From positions 1-15,713 of the forward strand of contig JAUVPY010000012.1 of the NCBI GenBank assembly GCA_030598425.1: a stretch of 15,713 nucleotides of DNA, in the 5' to 3' direction. The position numbers were made by a program, and so were the translations under genes. Origin of the DNA: Anaerolineae bacterium (lineage in GTDB: Bacteria > Chloroflexota > Anaerolineae > 4572-78 > NAK82). Shown one piece after another: positions 6,110 to 14,162 of this stretch; position 1 is the first letter of the stretch, and every line of letters starts with the position of its first letter. The notes beneath the pieces are model-generated. The model saw only the letters and a program-made list of their open reading frames with translations, made no database searches and was not told where the DNA came from.

Positions 6110-9100
6110 ATGAAAGCACTTATTCCCGGCTTGATCCTGGTCGGCCTTTTGGTCTTGCTGGCGGTTTCCCCGTTGCTCCCGCCAGGGCTGCCCAGCATTG
6201 CGGATGCTCCTATCCATCTTTTTCGCACGATGGAGATGGTCTCCGCGTGGGCGGATGGGGTCTACTACCCCCGCTGGGCCCCTAATCTGGCGTTTGGCTA
6301 TGGCTACCCGATATTCAATTTCGCTCCTCCCCTGCCCTATTTCATCGCTGGAGCCTTTCACGTCCTCGGTTTCTCCTTGGAGACCTCCATTAAGCTGCTG
6401 GCGGTTCTCTGTATGGCCATTTATGGCTTTGGGATGTATCTCTTTGTCCGCAATGTCTTGGGTGAACGGGGAGCGCTCCTGGCGGCGGCAGCTTATCTTT
6501 ACACACCTTTTCGTTTCCGAGAAGTTCTGCTCTATGGCGGGAACTACCCGCAGATTCTGGCTATCGGTCTTTTCCCCTGGGTGTTGTGGGCTTTCGAGCG
6601 AATTATGACCGATGGGCGGTCGCGCTACATCGTCGCGGGCGCGGTATGTTACGGTGCGCTCATCCTCAGCCATAATTTTCACGCTTTCATCTTCACTCCT
6701 TTGTTACTTCTTTACATCGCGTCAGAGACGCTCTTCGAGAAGAATCGGGGTTCCAGTAGACCCGATTCTTCTCAACCCGGATTTGGCGATCCAGGCAAAA
6801 CCGGGGATTCCCTGGCACTGCCCGCCGGGGCAAGTGCGGCAACCCCCTCGGAGCAGGGTTCAGGTCCACGGCGCCTCTCTCCAAACGAAGGCAGCAAAGC
6901 GAGGTCACTAAAGGGTCTCTGGCGACCGGTCACGGCATTGGCCCTGGGGTTGGTACTAACGGCCTTTTTCTGGGCTCCAGCTTTGTATGATTTGCAATAC
7001 ACCTTTGCGCAGGAAGATTATTATCTAACACGTAGCGATTTCCGTTTGCGCCTTATTAGCCTCAGGGATCTGCTGGACGTGCCCATCGCCCTGGACGGAC
7101 GAGCCGATAATCCTTATGTGCCCTTTAGCTTGGGGATCGTGATCGTCGTGCTGGCTGTTCTGGGGGTTGTTTACTTATTGATAGTCTCGCTATGTCTTGT
7201 CTTATCGACTTCTCACTGTGCCGGGCGAGAGGGACTGTGGCGGGAAGTGCGGCACCTGAGCTTTTTCCTGGTGATGTTGTTCGGGGCTTCCATTATGATG
7301 TTGCGCCCCGCTGCATTTCTGTGGGAGACGTTGCCCTTACTGGCTTACGCTGAGTTCCCCTGGCGACTGATGGGCATAGCTAACCTGGCCGCAGCATTTC
7401 TGGCGGGTGGGAGCATACGACTGTGGGAGTGGGGCGCTGAATTGTGGGGGGGGCGATCTCGGCTGGCCGATCTTGCCTTGGCCGCGTCCATACTTGGGCT
7501 GATCCTTGGCGTCGCTGTGTATTTCTACCCGACCAAGCCTTTTCAACGTTGGGGCACCCCTACGTTAAGCGATTACATCGGCTACGAGGTTAATACACAG
7601 AATCTGGGCACGACTGGGCTGGCCGAGTACTTGCCCAAATGGGCGAAAGAGATTCCTACTTCCTCGCCATTGGTCAACCCGCTTCGTGAGGGAGAGGCGA
7701 TCGAGAAACTCGACCGGTTGGCTTTGTCCTCTGGCGTACAGGCAACGGCGCTTGGCCGTAGCAGCGTTGAAGATCGTTACCAATTCAGCAGTGAGGATAA
7801 CTTCCGTGCTAGGTTCCTCACGTTCTATTTCCCCGGCTGGCGAGCCTTTCTAGATGGGAAGCCGGTTCCTATTCGTGTGACCTCTCCACGTGGGCTGATG
7901 GCGGTGGATGTTCCGGCCGGCGATCATGAGCTGCTGCTCCGATTTGGAGAAACACCCTTCCGCTTGGTAGCGGATGTGATATCAGTGTTAGGGCTGGTCG
8001 CAATAGCCGGCTGGCTGGCTAGTCGCCTGTTTCGCCGACCAGTACAGGGCGAAGAAACTGAAATGGATGAGCCTGGAGTCGATGGCGGACCGATGGGCCT
8101 AACGTGGGGACAGGCCTGGCCGTTAGGGGTGCTGATCGCAGTCCTTTTCTTCGGAAAAGTCGGTTTCATTGACCCTCACACGACTTGGTTCCGACGGGAA
8201 TCGCCGCCTGACCGGGTCGTCGATGCCGAACACCCGATGTATGTTTCGATGGATGACAATGTGTTGTTCCTGGGATATGACTTGGTGGGTAACGAGGTGA
8301 TGCGCAGTGGTGAATTGCTACACGTGCGTCTCTACTGGCAGGCGACTGGGCCGCTTAGCGGAAACTACATTAGCTTCATTCACTTGGACGCACCACCCGA
8401 AAACACTACATTTGCCACGGCTGACAACTATCAGCCAGGCGACCCCCAGGCGCAGATCGACATGCCGTCAACCCAGTGGCAATCGGAGCTCTATGTACGC
8501 GATGAGCACCGCCTGGAGCTACCAAATGAGATGCCCCCAATTGCTTATGCGCTGAGGGCAGGGTTATACGACCGGGAGACAGGGCGACGGTTGTCCATCT
8601 TGCCGAGGCAGGGGGAAAGCCAGGGTGAAGATACCATCTTTCTCCAGCAGGTACATGTTCTACCGGCTCAGGCACCATTCCGATCTAAGACGCAGAGCGG
8701 GCAAAGCTACTTTCTGGGCGAGGGCATTGAGTTGGTAGGGCATACTATTGAGACCGCGTCAGCAGCGGGCGGCCGCATACAGCCAGGCCAGACCATAACC
8801 GTGACTCTTCATTGGCAAGCGCTTGAACCAGTTGCAGGGGATTACACGGTCTTTGTCCAACTGTTGGATGAGGCAGGGCAAGTGCGAGGCCAACACGACA
8901 GCCCACCAGTCAACGGCCGATACCCCACTTCTAAGTGGTTGCCTGGCCGAATCGTATTGGACCAAACGGTTCTGATGCTTGCTCCCAATCTGCCGCCTGG
9001 AGGGTATCGGATAGCAGTCGGAATGTACGAACTGGACACAGGGCGACGCCTGGAGGTGAAGGGTAAGAACGGAGACGTGCCCGACGACGCCATACTGTTG

Positions 9101-9127
9101 GAGCCGATATTGCAGGTGGCAAGATGA
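6110..9127 (+). CDS. Large GT-C-like integral membrane protein with two C-terminal beta modules
   Basis: This 1005-residue membrane protein resembles the 6-pyruvoyl-tetrahydropterin-synthase-related/YfhO-type membrane family, a GT-C-like fold thought to act on surface glycans or lipid-linked sugars; the name does not imply pterin chemistry. An N-terminal membrane segment leads to PSIADAPIHLFR (Asp32), the first external loop where GT-C enzymes carry an acidic residue. YPRWAPNLAFGYGYPIFNF follows, then about a dozen membrane segments up to about residue 690. Residues about 210-265 are a polar insert encoded by hairpin-rich DNA. The outer C-terminal part has two related beta modules, about 718-851 and 867-1003, each with an LGY/LVG start, LYWQA or LHWQA, and a YDRETGRRL or YELDTGRRL end. 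It probably shares the upstream radical SAM promoter. No good ribosome binding site is seen. Confidence 0.7.
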   Translation: MKALIPGLILVGLLVLLAVSPLLPPGLPSIADAPIHLFRTMEMVSAWADGVYYPRWAPNLAFGYGYPIFNFAPPLPYFIAGAFHVLGFSLETSIKLLAVLCMAIYGFGMYLFVRNVLGERGALLAAAAYLYTPFRFREVLLYGGNYPQILAIGLFPWVLWAFERIMTDGRSRYIVAGAVCYGALILSHNFHAFIFTPLLLLYIASETLFEKNRGSSRPDSSQPGFGDPGKTGDSLALPAGASAATPSEQGSGPRRLSPNEGSKARSLKGLWRPVTALALGLVLTAFFWAPALYDLQYTFAQEDYYLTRSDFRLRLISLRDLLDVPIALDGRADNPYVPFSLGIVIVVLAVLGVVYLLIVSLCLVLSTSHCAGREGLWREVRHLSFFLVMLFGASIMMLRPAAFLWETLPLLAYAEFPWRLMGIANLAAAFLAGGSIRLWEWGAELWGGRSRLADLALAASILGLILGVAVYFYPTKPFQRWGTPTLSDYIGYEVNTQNLGTTGLAEYLPKWAKEIPTSSPLVNPLREGEAIEKLDRLALSSGVQATALGRSSVEDRYQFSSEDNFRARFLTFYFPGWRAFLDGKPVPIRVTSPRGLMAVDVPAGDHELLLRFGETPFRLVADVISVLGLVAIAGWLASRLFRRPVQGEETEMDEPGVDGGPMGLTWGQAWPLGVLIAVLFFGKVGFIDPHTTWFRRESPPDRVVDAEHPMYVSMDDNVLFLGYDLVGNEVMRSGELLHVRLYWQATGPLSGNYISFIHLDAPPENTTFATADNYQPGDPQAQIDMPSTQWQSELYVRDEHRLELPNEMPPIAYALRAGLYDRETGRRLSILPRQGESQGEDTIFLQQVHVLPAQAPFRSKTQSGQSYFLGEGIELVGHTIETASAAGGRIQPGQTITVTLHWQALEPVAGDYTVFVQLLDEAGQVRGQHDSPPVNGRYPTSKWLPGRIVLDQTVLMLAPNLPPGGYRIAVGMYELDTGRRLEVKGKNGDVPDDAILLEPILQVAR
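6737..6860. repeat. Cluster of inverted repeats inside the GT-C-like coding region
   Basis: A perfect 13-bp inverted repeat (GAGAAGAATCGGG at 6737-6749 with CCCGATTCTTCTC at 6761-6773) has an 11-nt loop. Further stems follow: CCCGG 6776-6780 with CCGGG 6801-6805; CACTGCCC 6816-6823 with a bulged partner 6828-6836; and AACCC 6841-6845 with GGGTT 6856-6860. It reads in frame and encodes a Ser/Pro/Gly-rich loop. It looks like an inserted palindromic element. Confidence 0.7.
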
Positions 9128-9220
9128 CCAATTCATATGCTAGAAATGCCACTGTTTTGATGGGCGAATCTCTGATCGACAGGTCATTGCTGGCCGATAC
9201 CCGATTTGATTGGGGAATGC

Positions 9221-9520
9221 CTATGCTGGCTTTCTTACGTGCCAGATCACCTTGCCCAGCACATCCCCCTTAGTGATAGGGCCGAACTGCCTGCTGTCGA
9301 TGCTGTTCTCATGAGTTCCGGTCACGTGGATCTCGTCTTTGTCCGACGAAACGGCCTGCACTTGCTTGATCATCGTGCCATACGCCTCGTGTCGAAAGGC
9401 GATAATGTCCCCTTGCTTGGACGTGGAGAAAAGATAGGGGATTTTGGACACCAACACAAAATCCCCATCTTGATACACAGGCAACAGGCTATCGCCTGTC
9501 ACCCTAAGAAATCTGAGCAT
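9221..9520 (-). CDS. sodX: Nickel superoxide dismutase maturation protease (S24/S26 family)
   Basis: This 99-residue serine-lysine protease of the signal peptidase type removes the leader of nickel SOD so that its N-terminal histidine can bind nickel. The nucleophile motif GDSLLP gives Ser11, and the general base is probably Lys52 in GTMIKQVQAV. GDIIAFRH (about 38-44) and HENSIDSRQFGPI (about 70-82) with GKV match conserved S26 boxes. It has no membrane segment, unlike LepB, which fits processing in the cytoplasm. Its ATG shares one base with the TAA of sodN (TAATG), so the two are translationally coupled. The adjacent sodN makes the substrate assignment strong. Confidence 0.9.
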   Translation of the reverse strand: MLRFLRVTGDSLLPVYQDGDFVLVSKIPYLFSTSKQGDIIAFRHEAYGTMIKQVQAVSSDKDEIHVTGTHENSIDSRQFGPITKGDVLGKVIWHVRKPA

Positions 9521-10014
9521 TACAGGTCAGGATAAACCAATTCCAGCGCTGGCGCGTAGGGAGCCTTGGCACGTTTGGTGGCAACACCCTTGGTCTTCCA
9601 GAAGATCTCTGCAAACTGGTTTACGGCGTCGACTAGTGCTACGGCGGTCTCTCGGTCTACGGTCTGCCTGCATTTGGATCCCAGTTGCATGATATCGTGT
9701 GTCAGCCGGGGCCACTCGGGATGCTCCTCCACGTGGTTGGCCTTGATGTAATCGCCCCATATGACCCGGATCTCGTGCTTAACGTTCTCAGCGTGCTCCT
9801 CCTTAACCGCCACGTACCTGGACTGGCTATTCTGGGACGCCAGGTCCTGCTGGCCAGCCCCCAGGTCATTCATCAGGTCAATCATCCTGACGACGGTTAG
9901 GGCAGCAATCTGAGCAGTGATGGGATCGTAAATTCCACACGGTACATCACAGTGTGCTTTGGCTCGCTCCAAGCCAAAAACCTTGTCCAACGCTTCAACA
10001 GCCTTGTAGATCAT
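9520..10014 (-). CDS. sodN: Nickel-dependent superoxide dismutase
   Basis: This enzyme converts superoxide to oxygen and hydrogen peroxide in the cytoplasm as a nickel-containing hexamer. The 164-residue precursor has a 20-residue leader, then HCDVPCGIYDP, the nickel-hook motif. After cleavage before His21 this provides His1, Cys2 and Cys6, and Tyr9 is present. The rest is a helical bundle with HEIRVIWGDYIK and FAEIFWKTKG, as in known NiSODs. The tail after about residue 143 (ending PALELVYPDL) is an extension relative to the Streptomyces enzyme. AAAGGAGG lies five bases before the ATG, and a consensus promoter lies upstream. The downstream protease gene supplies maturation. Confidence 0.95.
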   Translation of the reverse strand: MIYKAVEALDKVFGLERAKAHCDVPCGIYDPITAQIAALTVVRMIDLMNDLGAGQQDLASQNSQSRYVAVKEEHAENVKHEIRVIWGDYIKANHVEEHPEWPRLTHDIMQLGSKCRQTVDRETAVALVDAVNQFAEIFWKTKGVATKRAKAPYAPALELVYPDL

Positions 10015-10041
10015 CGTAACCTCCTTTGAATATAAATGAAC

Positions 10042-10068
10042 CCTCGGCAGAGATTGTACGCACCGAGG
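10042..10068 (-). promoter_or_regulatory. Stem-loop in the sodN leader
   Basis: CCTCGG (10042-10047) and CCGAGG (10063-10068) form a 6-bp inverted repeat around 15 bases, inside the predicted 66-nt leader of sodN. It could be an RNA hairpin or a regulator site; neither can be decided from the sequence. Confidence 0.3.
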
Positions 10069-10087
10069 TGGGATCGCAGATAGCTAC

Positions 10088-10116
10088 ATCATACTTATTA
10101 AGATCAATTTTGTCAA
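10088..10116 (-). promoter_or_regulatory. Promoter of sodN-sodX
   Basis: On the minus strand, TTGACA (10111-10116), 17 bp and TATGAT (10088-10093) form a near-consensus promoter. The start is expected near 10081. CTTATTAAG, a small palindrome, lies in the -10/spacer region and could be a regulator site, though no known Nur or Fur box is recognised. Confidence 0.8.
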
Positions 10117-10150
10117 GATGTATCCTCATTTTCGTCTGACCTGCTTTGAT

Positions 10151-10179
10151 TTTGCTCATCGTAGGCCCGATGGTATAAT
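10151..10179 (+). promoter_or_regulatory. Extended -10 promoter of the FecR-like/GT-C operon
   Basis: A perfect extended -10, TGGTATAAT (TATAAT at 10174-10179), sits 17 bp after the weaker -35 TTTGCT (10151-10156). The start would be near 10186. It diverges from the sodN promoter with about 35 bp between the two -35 boxes. Confidence 0.75.
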
Positions 10180-10185
10180 CAAGCC

Positions 10186-10344
10186 GTACCCCGCCACGCT
10201 ATGCAGGATGGGACGCAAAATCTCATTGAGCGTCAGATCTGGGCCATTCCCCGCAATGGATTCATACCCCCAAAGGGGTCTGCGGGAGAAAAAGTGGAGG
10301 GGCACTACCAGTGTCTGAGGTTTTCGTTTCACCCCTTAGTAAAA
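10186..10344 (+). promoter_or_regulatory. Structured leader upstream of the FecR-like gene
   Basis: The predicted leader of about 160 nt can form several stems: GACGC 10212-10216 with GCGTC 10230-10234; CCCGCA 10250-10255 with TGCGGG 10281-10286, enclosing ACCCC 10266-10270 with GGGGT 10275-10279; and GGCACT 10301-10306 with AGTGTC 10310-10315. A TTTTCGTTT tract follows at about 10321-10329. It is not recognised as a known riboswitch. The FecR-like frame is open through it, back to an ATG at 10201, so part could instead be coding. Confidence 0.35.
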
Positions 10345-11556
10345 ATGCACAATAATCCAGAGCGACTAGCCTGGACCGTGCTATTGCTGGCCTTCACCAC
10401 GTTCTGCGTGTTGGCTGTTGCCATCCCCGTTGGTGTTCGTTGGTATCTTCTCAATGCGATGAATGCCGAACCAACGGCAGTGACGTCGGTGCGCGGGACG
10501 GTGTTGGCCGAGATGCGTAAGGCAAACCTCCCTGTTCCTGTCACCGATGGCAGCACCATCGATGTTGAGGAGGCGACGCGCATTGCTACCGATAGCACCT
10601 CCCAGGCTATTCTGACATTTTTTAATGATAGTACCCTCACTCTCTATGGCGAGACGAGCGTGCGAGTTGATCAGGCCCGCACGCCACGCTTTGACATGGG
10701 ACGTCGTCCCGATACCATATCCGTTGAGCTGGAACATGGGCGCGTACGGGTTGCGTCAACAAGTCAGTCTGATCTGTCGTTTGAAGTCCGGTCTCCAGAG
10801 GCGTCCATCGGTCTCGGCGAAGGAAGCTACTCTATCGAGGTAAACGACGAGGGCACCCAGGTGACAGCTCGCCAGGGACAGGCACAGCTTGTCGCCGCCG
10901 ACGAGGTAGTACGCTTGTCGGCAGGTGAACGTGCAATGGTCCATCCTGGTGAATCCCCGTCACCTCCGCTACCTGCAGAGCAGAATCTGCTCATTAATCA
11001 CGACTTCTCTGCGCCATTGGAGGGCGTGTGGGAAGCCTACCAAGTTGAGCCATCCTCAGGAGTGGTCACTACCAGTCTGGAGATTCTGGATGTCGGTAAC
11101 CGCCAGGCTCTAGAGTTTCGCAGCCAGGGCCAGGACAATCTCCACAGCGAAGTCGGCATCATTCAAGATGTAAACAAGAGTGTGCAGGACTTCGAATCAC
11201 TGCGCATTCAGCTAGACGTAGGCCTGGAGCGACAGAGTCTGCCCGGGGGTGGAACGCTGGGTTCTGAATTCCCCGTTATGATCCACCTGGCCTACAAAGA
11301 TGCCAACGGAAATGACCGGGATTGGTATCACGGCTTCTTCTTTACACCGCCGCCAGAAAATTGGCTCATGTCTGACACACCAGACAATTCCAGCGAGCGG
11401 ATCGCTCGTATCCTTTGGTATCCCTACGAGTCAGTCAATCTCTTGGACAGCCTTGGAACAACGAAACCGGTATACATAAGGTATATCCGCATTTACGCAT
11501 CTGGCTGGATTTACCAGGTCCGCATTGCTGATGTTGCATTGCTGGCGCAAGATTAG
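10345..11556 (+). CDS. Membrane-anchored FecR-domain protein
   Basis: This 403-residue protein has a membrane segment (about residues 9-30) followed by an extracytoplasmic FecR-like domain (about 45-200). Its features are VRGTVLAEMRKANLPVP, VTDGSTIDVEEATRI, AILTFFNDSTLTLYGET, ISVELEHGRVRVAS and ARQGQAQLVAADEVVRLSAGERAMV. The C-terminal half (about 213-403) begins LLINHDFSAPLEGVWEAY, like carbohydrate-binding jelly-roll domains. In Bacteroidetes and proteobacteria FecR proteins sense signals for sigma factors, but no sigma factor is present here, so a structural or surface role is as likely. The ATG at 10345 opens directly before the membrane segment, though its ribosome binding site is weak. 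The frame also reaches ATG 10201, adding 48 residues without family-like sequence. The GT-C gene follows after 8 bp. Confidence 0.7.
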   Translation: MHNNPERLAWTVLLLAFTTFCVLAVAIPVGVRWYLLNAMNAEPTAVTSVRGTVLAEMRKANLPVPVTDGSTIDVEEATRIATDSTSQAILTFFNDSTLTLYGETSVRVDQARTPRFDMGRRPDTISVELEHGRVRVASTSQSDLSFEVRSPEASIGLGEGSYSIEVNDEGTQVTARQGQAQLVAADEVVRLSAGERAMVHPGESPSPPLPAEQNLLINHDFSAPLEGVWEAYQVEPSSGVVTTSLEILDVGNRQALEFRSQGQDNLHSEVGIIQDVNKSVQDFESLRIQLDVGLERQSLPGGGTLGSEFPVMIHLAYKDANGNDRDWYHGFFFTPPPENWLMSDTPDNSSERIARILWYPYESVNLLDSLGTTKPVYIRYIRIYASGWIYQVRIADVALLAQD

Positions 11557-11564
11557 CTCGTAGT

Positions 11565-13220
11565 ATGAGCCGAGAACGAATCATCTCCGCTGTTGCCCTA
11601 ATCCTCTTCACAGGAATGGCTGCCTACCAGCTTGCTCTCCCTGGCCTACACTATGACGAGGCTTTTGAGGCAGTGCCAGCAATGCAGTTGCTGCTCAACC
11701 AGCCGGTGACCAGTTTTCGTGATAATGGCATCCAGCTTGGCGGGCGTTTGTTCCCACTGATGACGCAGGATTACATAGGTGCCATCAACACTTACGCTGC
11801 CATCCCGTTTTTCCTCCTGTTGGGTATCAATCCCATCAGTCTACGAATAATGGCAATCATCATTGGCTTGCTAACTCTCCTGCTGACTCTCTGGCTGGCG
11901 GATCTGCTTTATGGTCCCTTGGTTGCTGCCCTGGCGGTGCTGTTGCTGGCGGTAAACCCCACATTTGTCTTCTGGAGTCGGCAGGGTGTGTTTGTCACCT
12001 CTGTGACGGCGGCAATCGGGCTAGGGGTGGCATTGATGTGGTTGTATTGGTGGCGGACTGGGTCCCGGCGCTATGCCATAGCTGGCGCATTTCTGATTGG
12101 ATTGGGCCTATATGCGAAGTTTCTCTTCTTATGGCTCATCGTTGCGCTGGGTTTGGCCGTCGTTTTGCTGAACCTACACCGTTGGCGGAGATTTAGCAGG
12201 CGGCTGCTGAAGGCACCGCTTGGTTGGTCATTACTGGCCTTAGTGCTGGGCTGCGCGCCGCTTTTGGTCTACAATCTACAGACGGGCGGCACTCTTCGAA
12301 GTGTTGGCGACAATCTCACCACATCATATTACGGAACGAGTAATTTGGCCTTTTTTCCGAATTTGTTGGAGCGACTGAGGCAATTTGCCGCGGTGCTAAG
12401 TGGGGGGCATTTCTGGTATCTGGGGGGCACGTACGCAAATCGGTTAAGTCTTTTCATATTTCTGGCAGCCTTGGGTGTTACGCTGGCGGTACTGGTGATC
12501 GGCAGATCCCGGGACGAAGCCCGACGCGCATTATTCCCCTTCTTGGTCGTCGGCGGGGTGATAGTTGCAAGTTGTGCTACCGTGTCGGCACTGTGGGTGA
12601 CGCATTTCGCCATCCTGGTTCCGTGGCCCGCGCTGGCTGTTGCTGCTGCCATCGGTTTGTTGATTCATCGCCGTGAATTCCGCGTGACACTGAGCGGCGC
12701 CAACTTGGTCTTGATCTTGGCGTCGATAGCCGTCGGCGCTTCGTGGCTTCTTGATGTAGCCGTTGACGTGCGCTATCACCAAGCTCTGTCTATCAGTGGT
12801 GGCTTGGGAGCCCACTCGGACGCTGTCGAGAATCTGGCACGTTGGCTAGTTGCTGACGAGCGCCGTGGAGCGCCAGTAGTCGCTATGGATTGGGGAATCA
12901 CTGCCCCATCGGCCTTTCTCACGCTAGGAGAAGTAACGCCTGTCGAGGCGTTTGGCTATGATTGGGAGACTGACGCGGACTTTGCCGCAAGATTGGAACA
13001 ATTCATCGAGGACGAACCGACTGGTATATATTTGTGGCGCGCACCGGATGAGATCATTTTCGATCGGGGTGCAGACTTCCGGCAGCTTTACGAGGCACGC
13101 GGCCTGGAAGAGGACATTCTTGAGGCTTTCTATGAGCGCAGCGGTCGACCTGTATTGGGGGCTACGTCACTGGTGCCAGAGGGCACAGCGGTCAACCCTC
13201 CCAAACCGCTGGGAGATTGA
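11565..13220 (+). CDS. GT-C family glycosyltransferase (GT39/ArnT-like)
   Basis: This 551-residue membrane protein is a probable lipid-linked-sugar glycosyltransferase acting at the outer face of the cytoplasmic membrane. The first membrane helix (about 7-25) is followed by the external loop LPGLHYDEAFEAVPA with the Asp31-Glu32 pair typical of GT39-type catalytic loops. About ten further membrane segments extend to about residue 405. A soluble C-terminal domain (about 410-551) has VVAMDWGITAPSAFLTLG and LEQFIEDEPTGIYLW. Donor and acceptor cannot be read. It lies 8 bp after the FecR-like gene with no clear ribosome binding site or promoter, so it is probably co-transcribed and possibly coupled. 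Confidence 0.8.
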   Translation: MSRERIISAVALILFTGMAAYQLALPGLHYDEAFEAVPAMQLLLNQPVTSFRDNGIQLGGRLFPLMTQDYIGAINTYAAIPFFLLLGINPISLRIMAIIIGLLTLLLTLWLADLLYGPLVAALAVLLLAVNPTFVFWSRQGVFVTSVTAAIGLGVALMWLYWWRTGSRRYAIAGAFLIGLGLYAKFLFLWLIVALGLAVVLLNLHRWRRFSRRLLKAPLGWSLLALVLGCAPLLVYNLQTGGTLRSVGDNLTTSYYGTSNLAFFPNLLERLRQFAAVLSGGHFWYLGGTYANRLSLFIFLAALGVTLAVLVIGRSRDEARRALFPFLVVGGVIVASCATVSALWVTHFAILVPWPALAVAAAIGLLIHRREFRVTLSGANLVLILASIAVGASWLLDVAVDVRYHQALSISGGLGAHSDAVENLARWLVADERRGAPVVAMDWGITAPSAFLTLGEVTPVEAFGYDWETDADFAARLEQFIEDEPTGIYLWRAPDEIIFDRGADFRQLYEARGLEEDILEAFYERSGRPVLGATSLVPEGTAVNPPKPLGD

Positions 13221-13247
13221 GCAGTTTGTTTCGGGCGATGGGGGAAT

Positions 13248-13266
13248 GGAGCCGTAAGCTGGCTCC
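13248..13266 (+). other. Stem-loop after the glycosyltransferase gene
   Basis: GGAGCC (13248-13253) pairs with GGCTCC (13261-13266) around a 7-nt loop, 28 bases past the stop codon. No T tract follows, so it may stabilise an mRNA end or help factor-dependent termination rather than act as an intrinsic terminator. Confidence 0.4.
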
Positions 13267-13275
13267 TGTGGGTAC

Positions 13276-13304
13276 TTGCACGTCCTTGCGGTGCAGGGTA
13301 GAAT
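13276..13304 (+). promoter_or_regulatory. Promoter of the methyltransferase gene
   Basis: TTGCAC (13276-13281), 17 bp and TAGAAT (13299-13304) lie just before the ATG at 13317. The start would fall near 13311, leaving only about six leader bases, so the mRNA may be nearly leaderless; no Shine-Dalgarno sequence is seen. Confidence 0.6.
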
Positions 13305-13316
13305 GCGGTGTGAACC

Positions 13317-14162
13317 ATGACCGAACCCGTTTGGAAGAAGTATCTAACTGATTACAACGAAGGCCTGGGCGTCGTCTACGAGCGATTCGTCCTCAATGAC
13401 TACCTGGAGCAGTTGGTGGATGAATATGGCATCCGCACTGTGCTGGAAGCGCCCCTTTACGGCATGGCTGGTGTCAGCGGTATCAACAGCGTACAACTGG
13501 CACAGCGTGGCTGTGACGTGACTCTAGTGGATTGCGTGGAAGAGCGTCTCAATGGTGTCGCCCGCATCTGGCGCGAGTTAGAACTACCTGCTCACTTTGT
13601 GCTCCACCAAGACTTCGCGCATCTTCCCTTTGAAGACAACTCCTTTGATCTGGCCTGGGAGTGGGCTGGGCTATGGTACTTGCCTGACGCTGAGACCCTT
13701 TTGCGTGAATTGGCCCGTGTTAGCCGCAGGTTGGTCTTTGTGGCGATGCCCAACAGCCTTCAGGTGGGCTATTTGTTGCGCAAATATCTGATTGACCGCG
13801 ACTTTTTTGATACCGTCGATGAACGATGGGTACAGATGGGTCGTATCAAGGGTGTGTTGCGGGGAGTGGGCGTGCGTTTCGTTGACCAAGGTGTGCTCGA
13901 TGTTCCCCCTTGGCCTGATACTGTGATGCCCGCTGCTGAAGTGCTCAGACGTTTAGGCATCAATAGCAGGAGATTGGAGGCTCAGTTTTCGGGCGACGAA
14001 TGGTCCTGGAGTACGATGGCGTATTACTTAGACCAAGAGCCGGATTTGTACGACCGAGTCATCAAGTACGCTTGGCTTGACCGTGCGTCCATACCCTGGC
14101 AGCTAAAACTTGTGTGGGCGCATCATCGGTACATATTGGGAATAGTCGACGGTAATCAGTAG
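13317..14162 (+). CDS. Class I SAM-dependent methyltransferase
   Basis: This 281-residue soluble enzyme is probably a SAM-dependent methyltransferase of unknown substrate. The cofactor-binding region is at about residues 41-73: TVLEAPLYGMAGVSGINSVQ, then GCDVTLVDC with Asp72 as the likely ribose-binding acidic residue. The glycine loop is unusual compared with the common DLGCGTG. QDFAHLPFEDNSFDLAW (about 98-114) and LRELARVSRRLVFVAMPN (about 129-146) match the later class I motifs. The C-terminal third is mixed helix and strand and may bind the substrate. The start follows a promoter very closely. It lies between a glycosyltransferase and an isoprenoid kinase, which would suit a surface-glycan or lipid substrate; this is inference. 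Confidence 0.75.
   Translation: MTEPVWKKYLTDYNEGLGVVYERFVLNDYLEQLVDEYGIRTVLEAPLYGMAGVSGINSVQLAQRGCDVTLVDCVEERLNGVARIWRELELPAHFVLHQDFAHLPFEDNSFDLAWEWAGLWYLPDAETLLRELARVSRRLVFVAMPNSLQVGYLLRKYLIDRDFFDTVDERWVQMGRIKGVLRGVGVRFVDQGVLDVPPWPDTVMPAAEVLRRLGINSRRLEAQFSGDEWSWSTMAYYLDQEPDLYDRVIKYAWLDRASIPWQLKLVWAHHRYILGIVDGNQ

Noticed and set aside
9128..9220. Bidirectional terminator between the convergent GT-C-like and sodX genes
   Set aside because: I could not find a convincing stem with a T tract in these 93 bases.
10201..10300. Class I c-di-GMP riboswitch
   Set aside because: Only the short GGGACGCAAA string matches; the preceding GCAAACC hairpin and the tetraloop receptor parts are not seen.
10201..10344. 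Longer N-terminus of the FecR-like protein from ATG 10201
   Set aside because: The added 48 residues are not family-like, precede the membrane segment, and coincide with strong RNA stems. I kept it as an alternative, not the main call.
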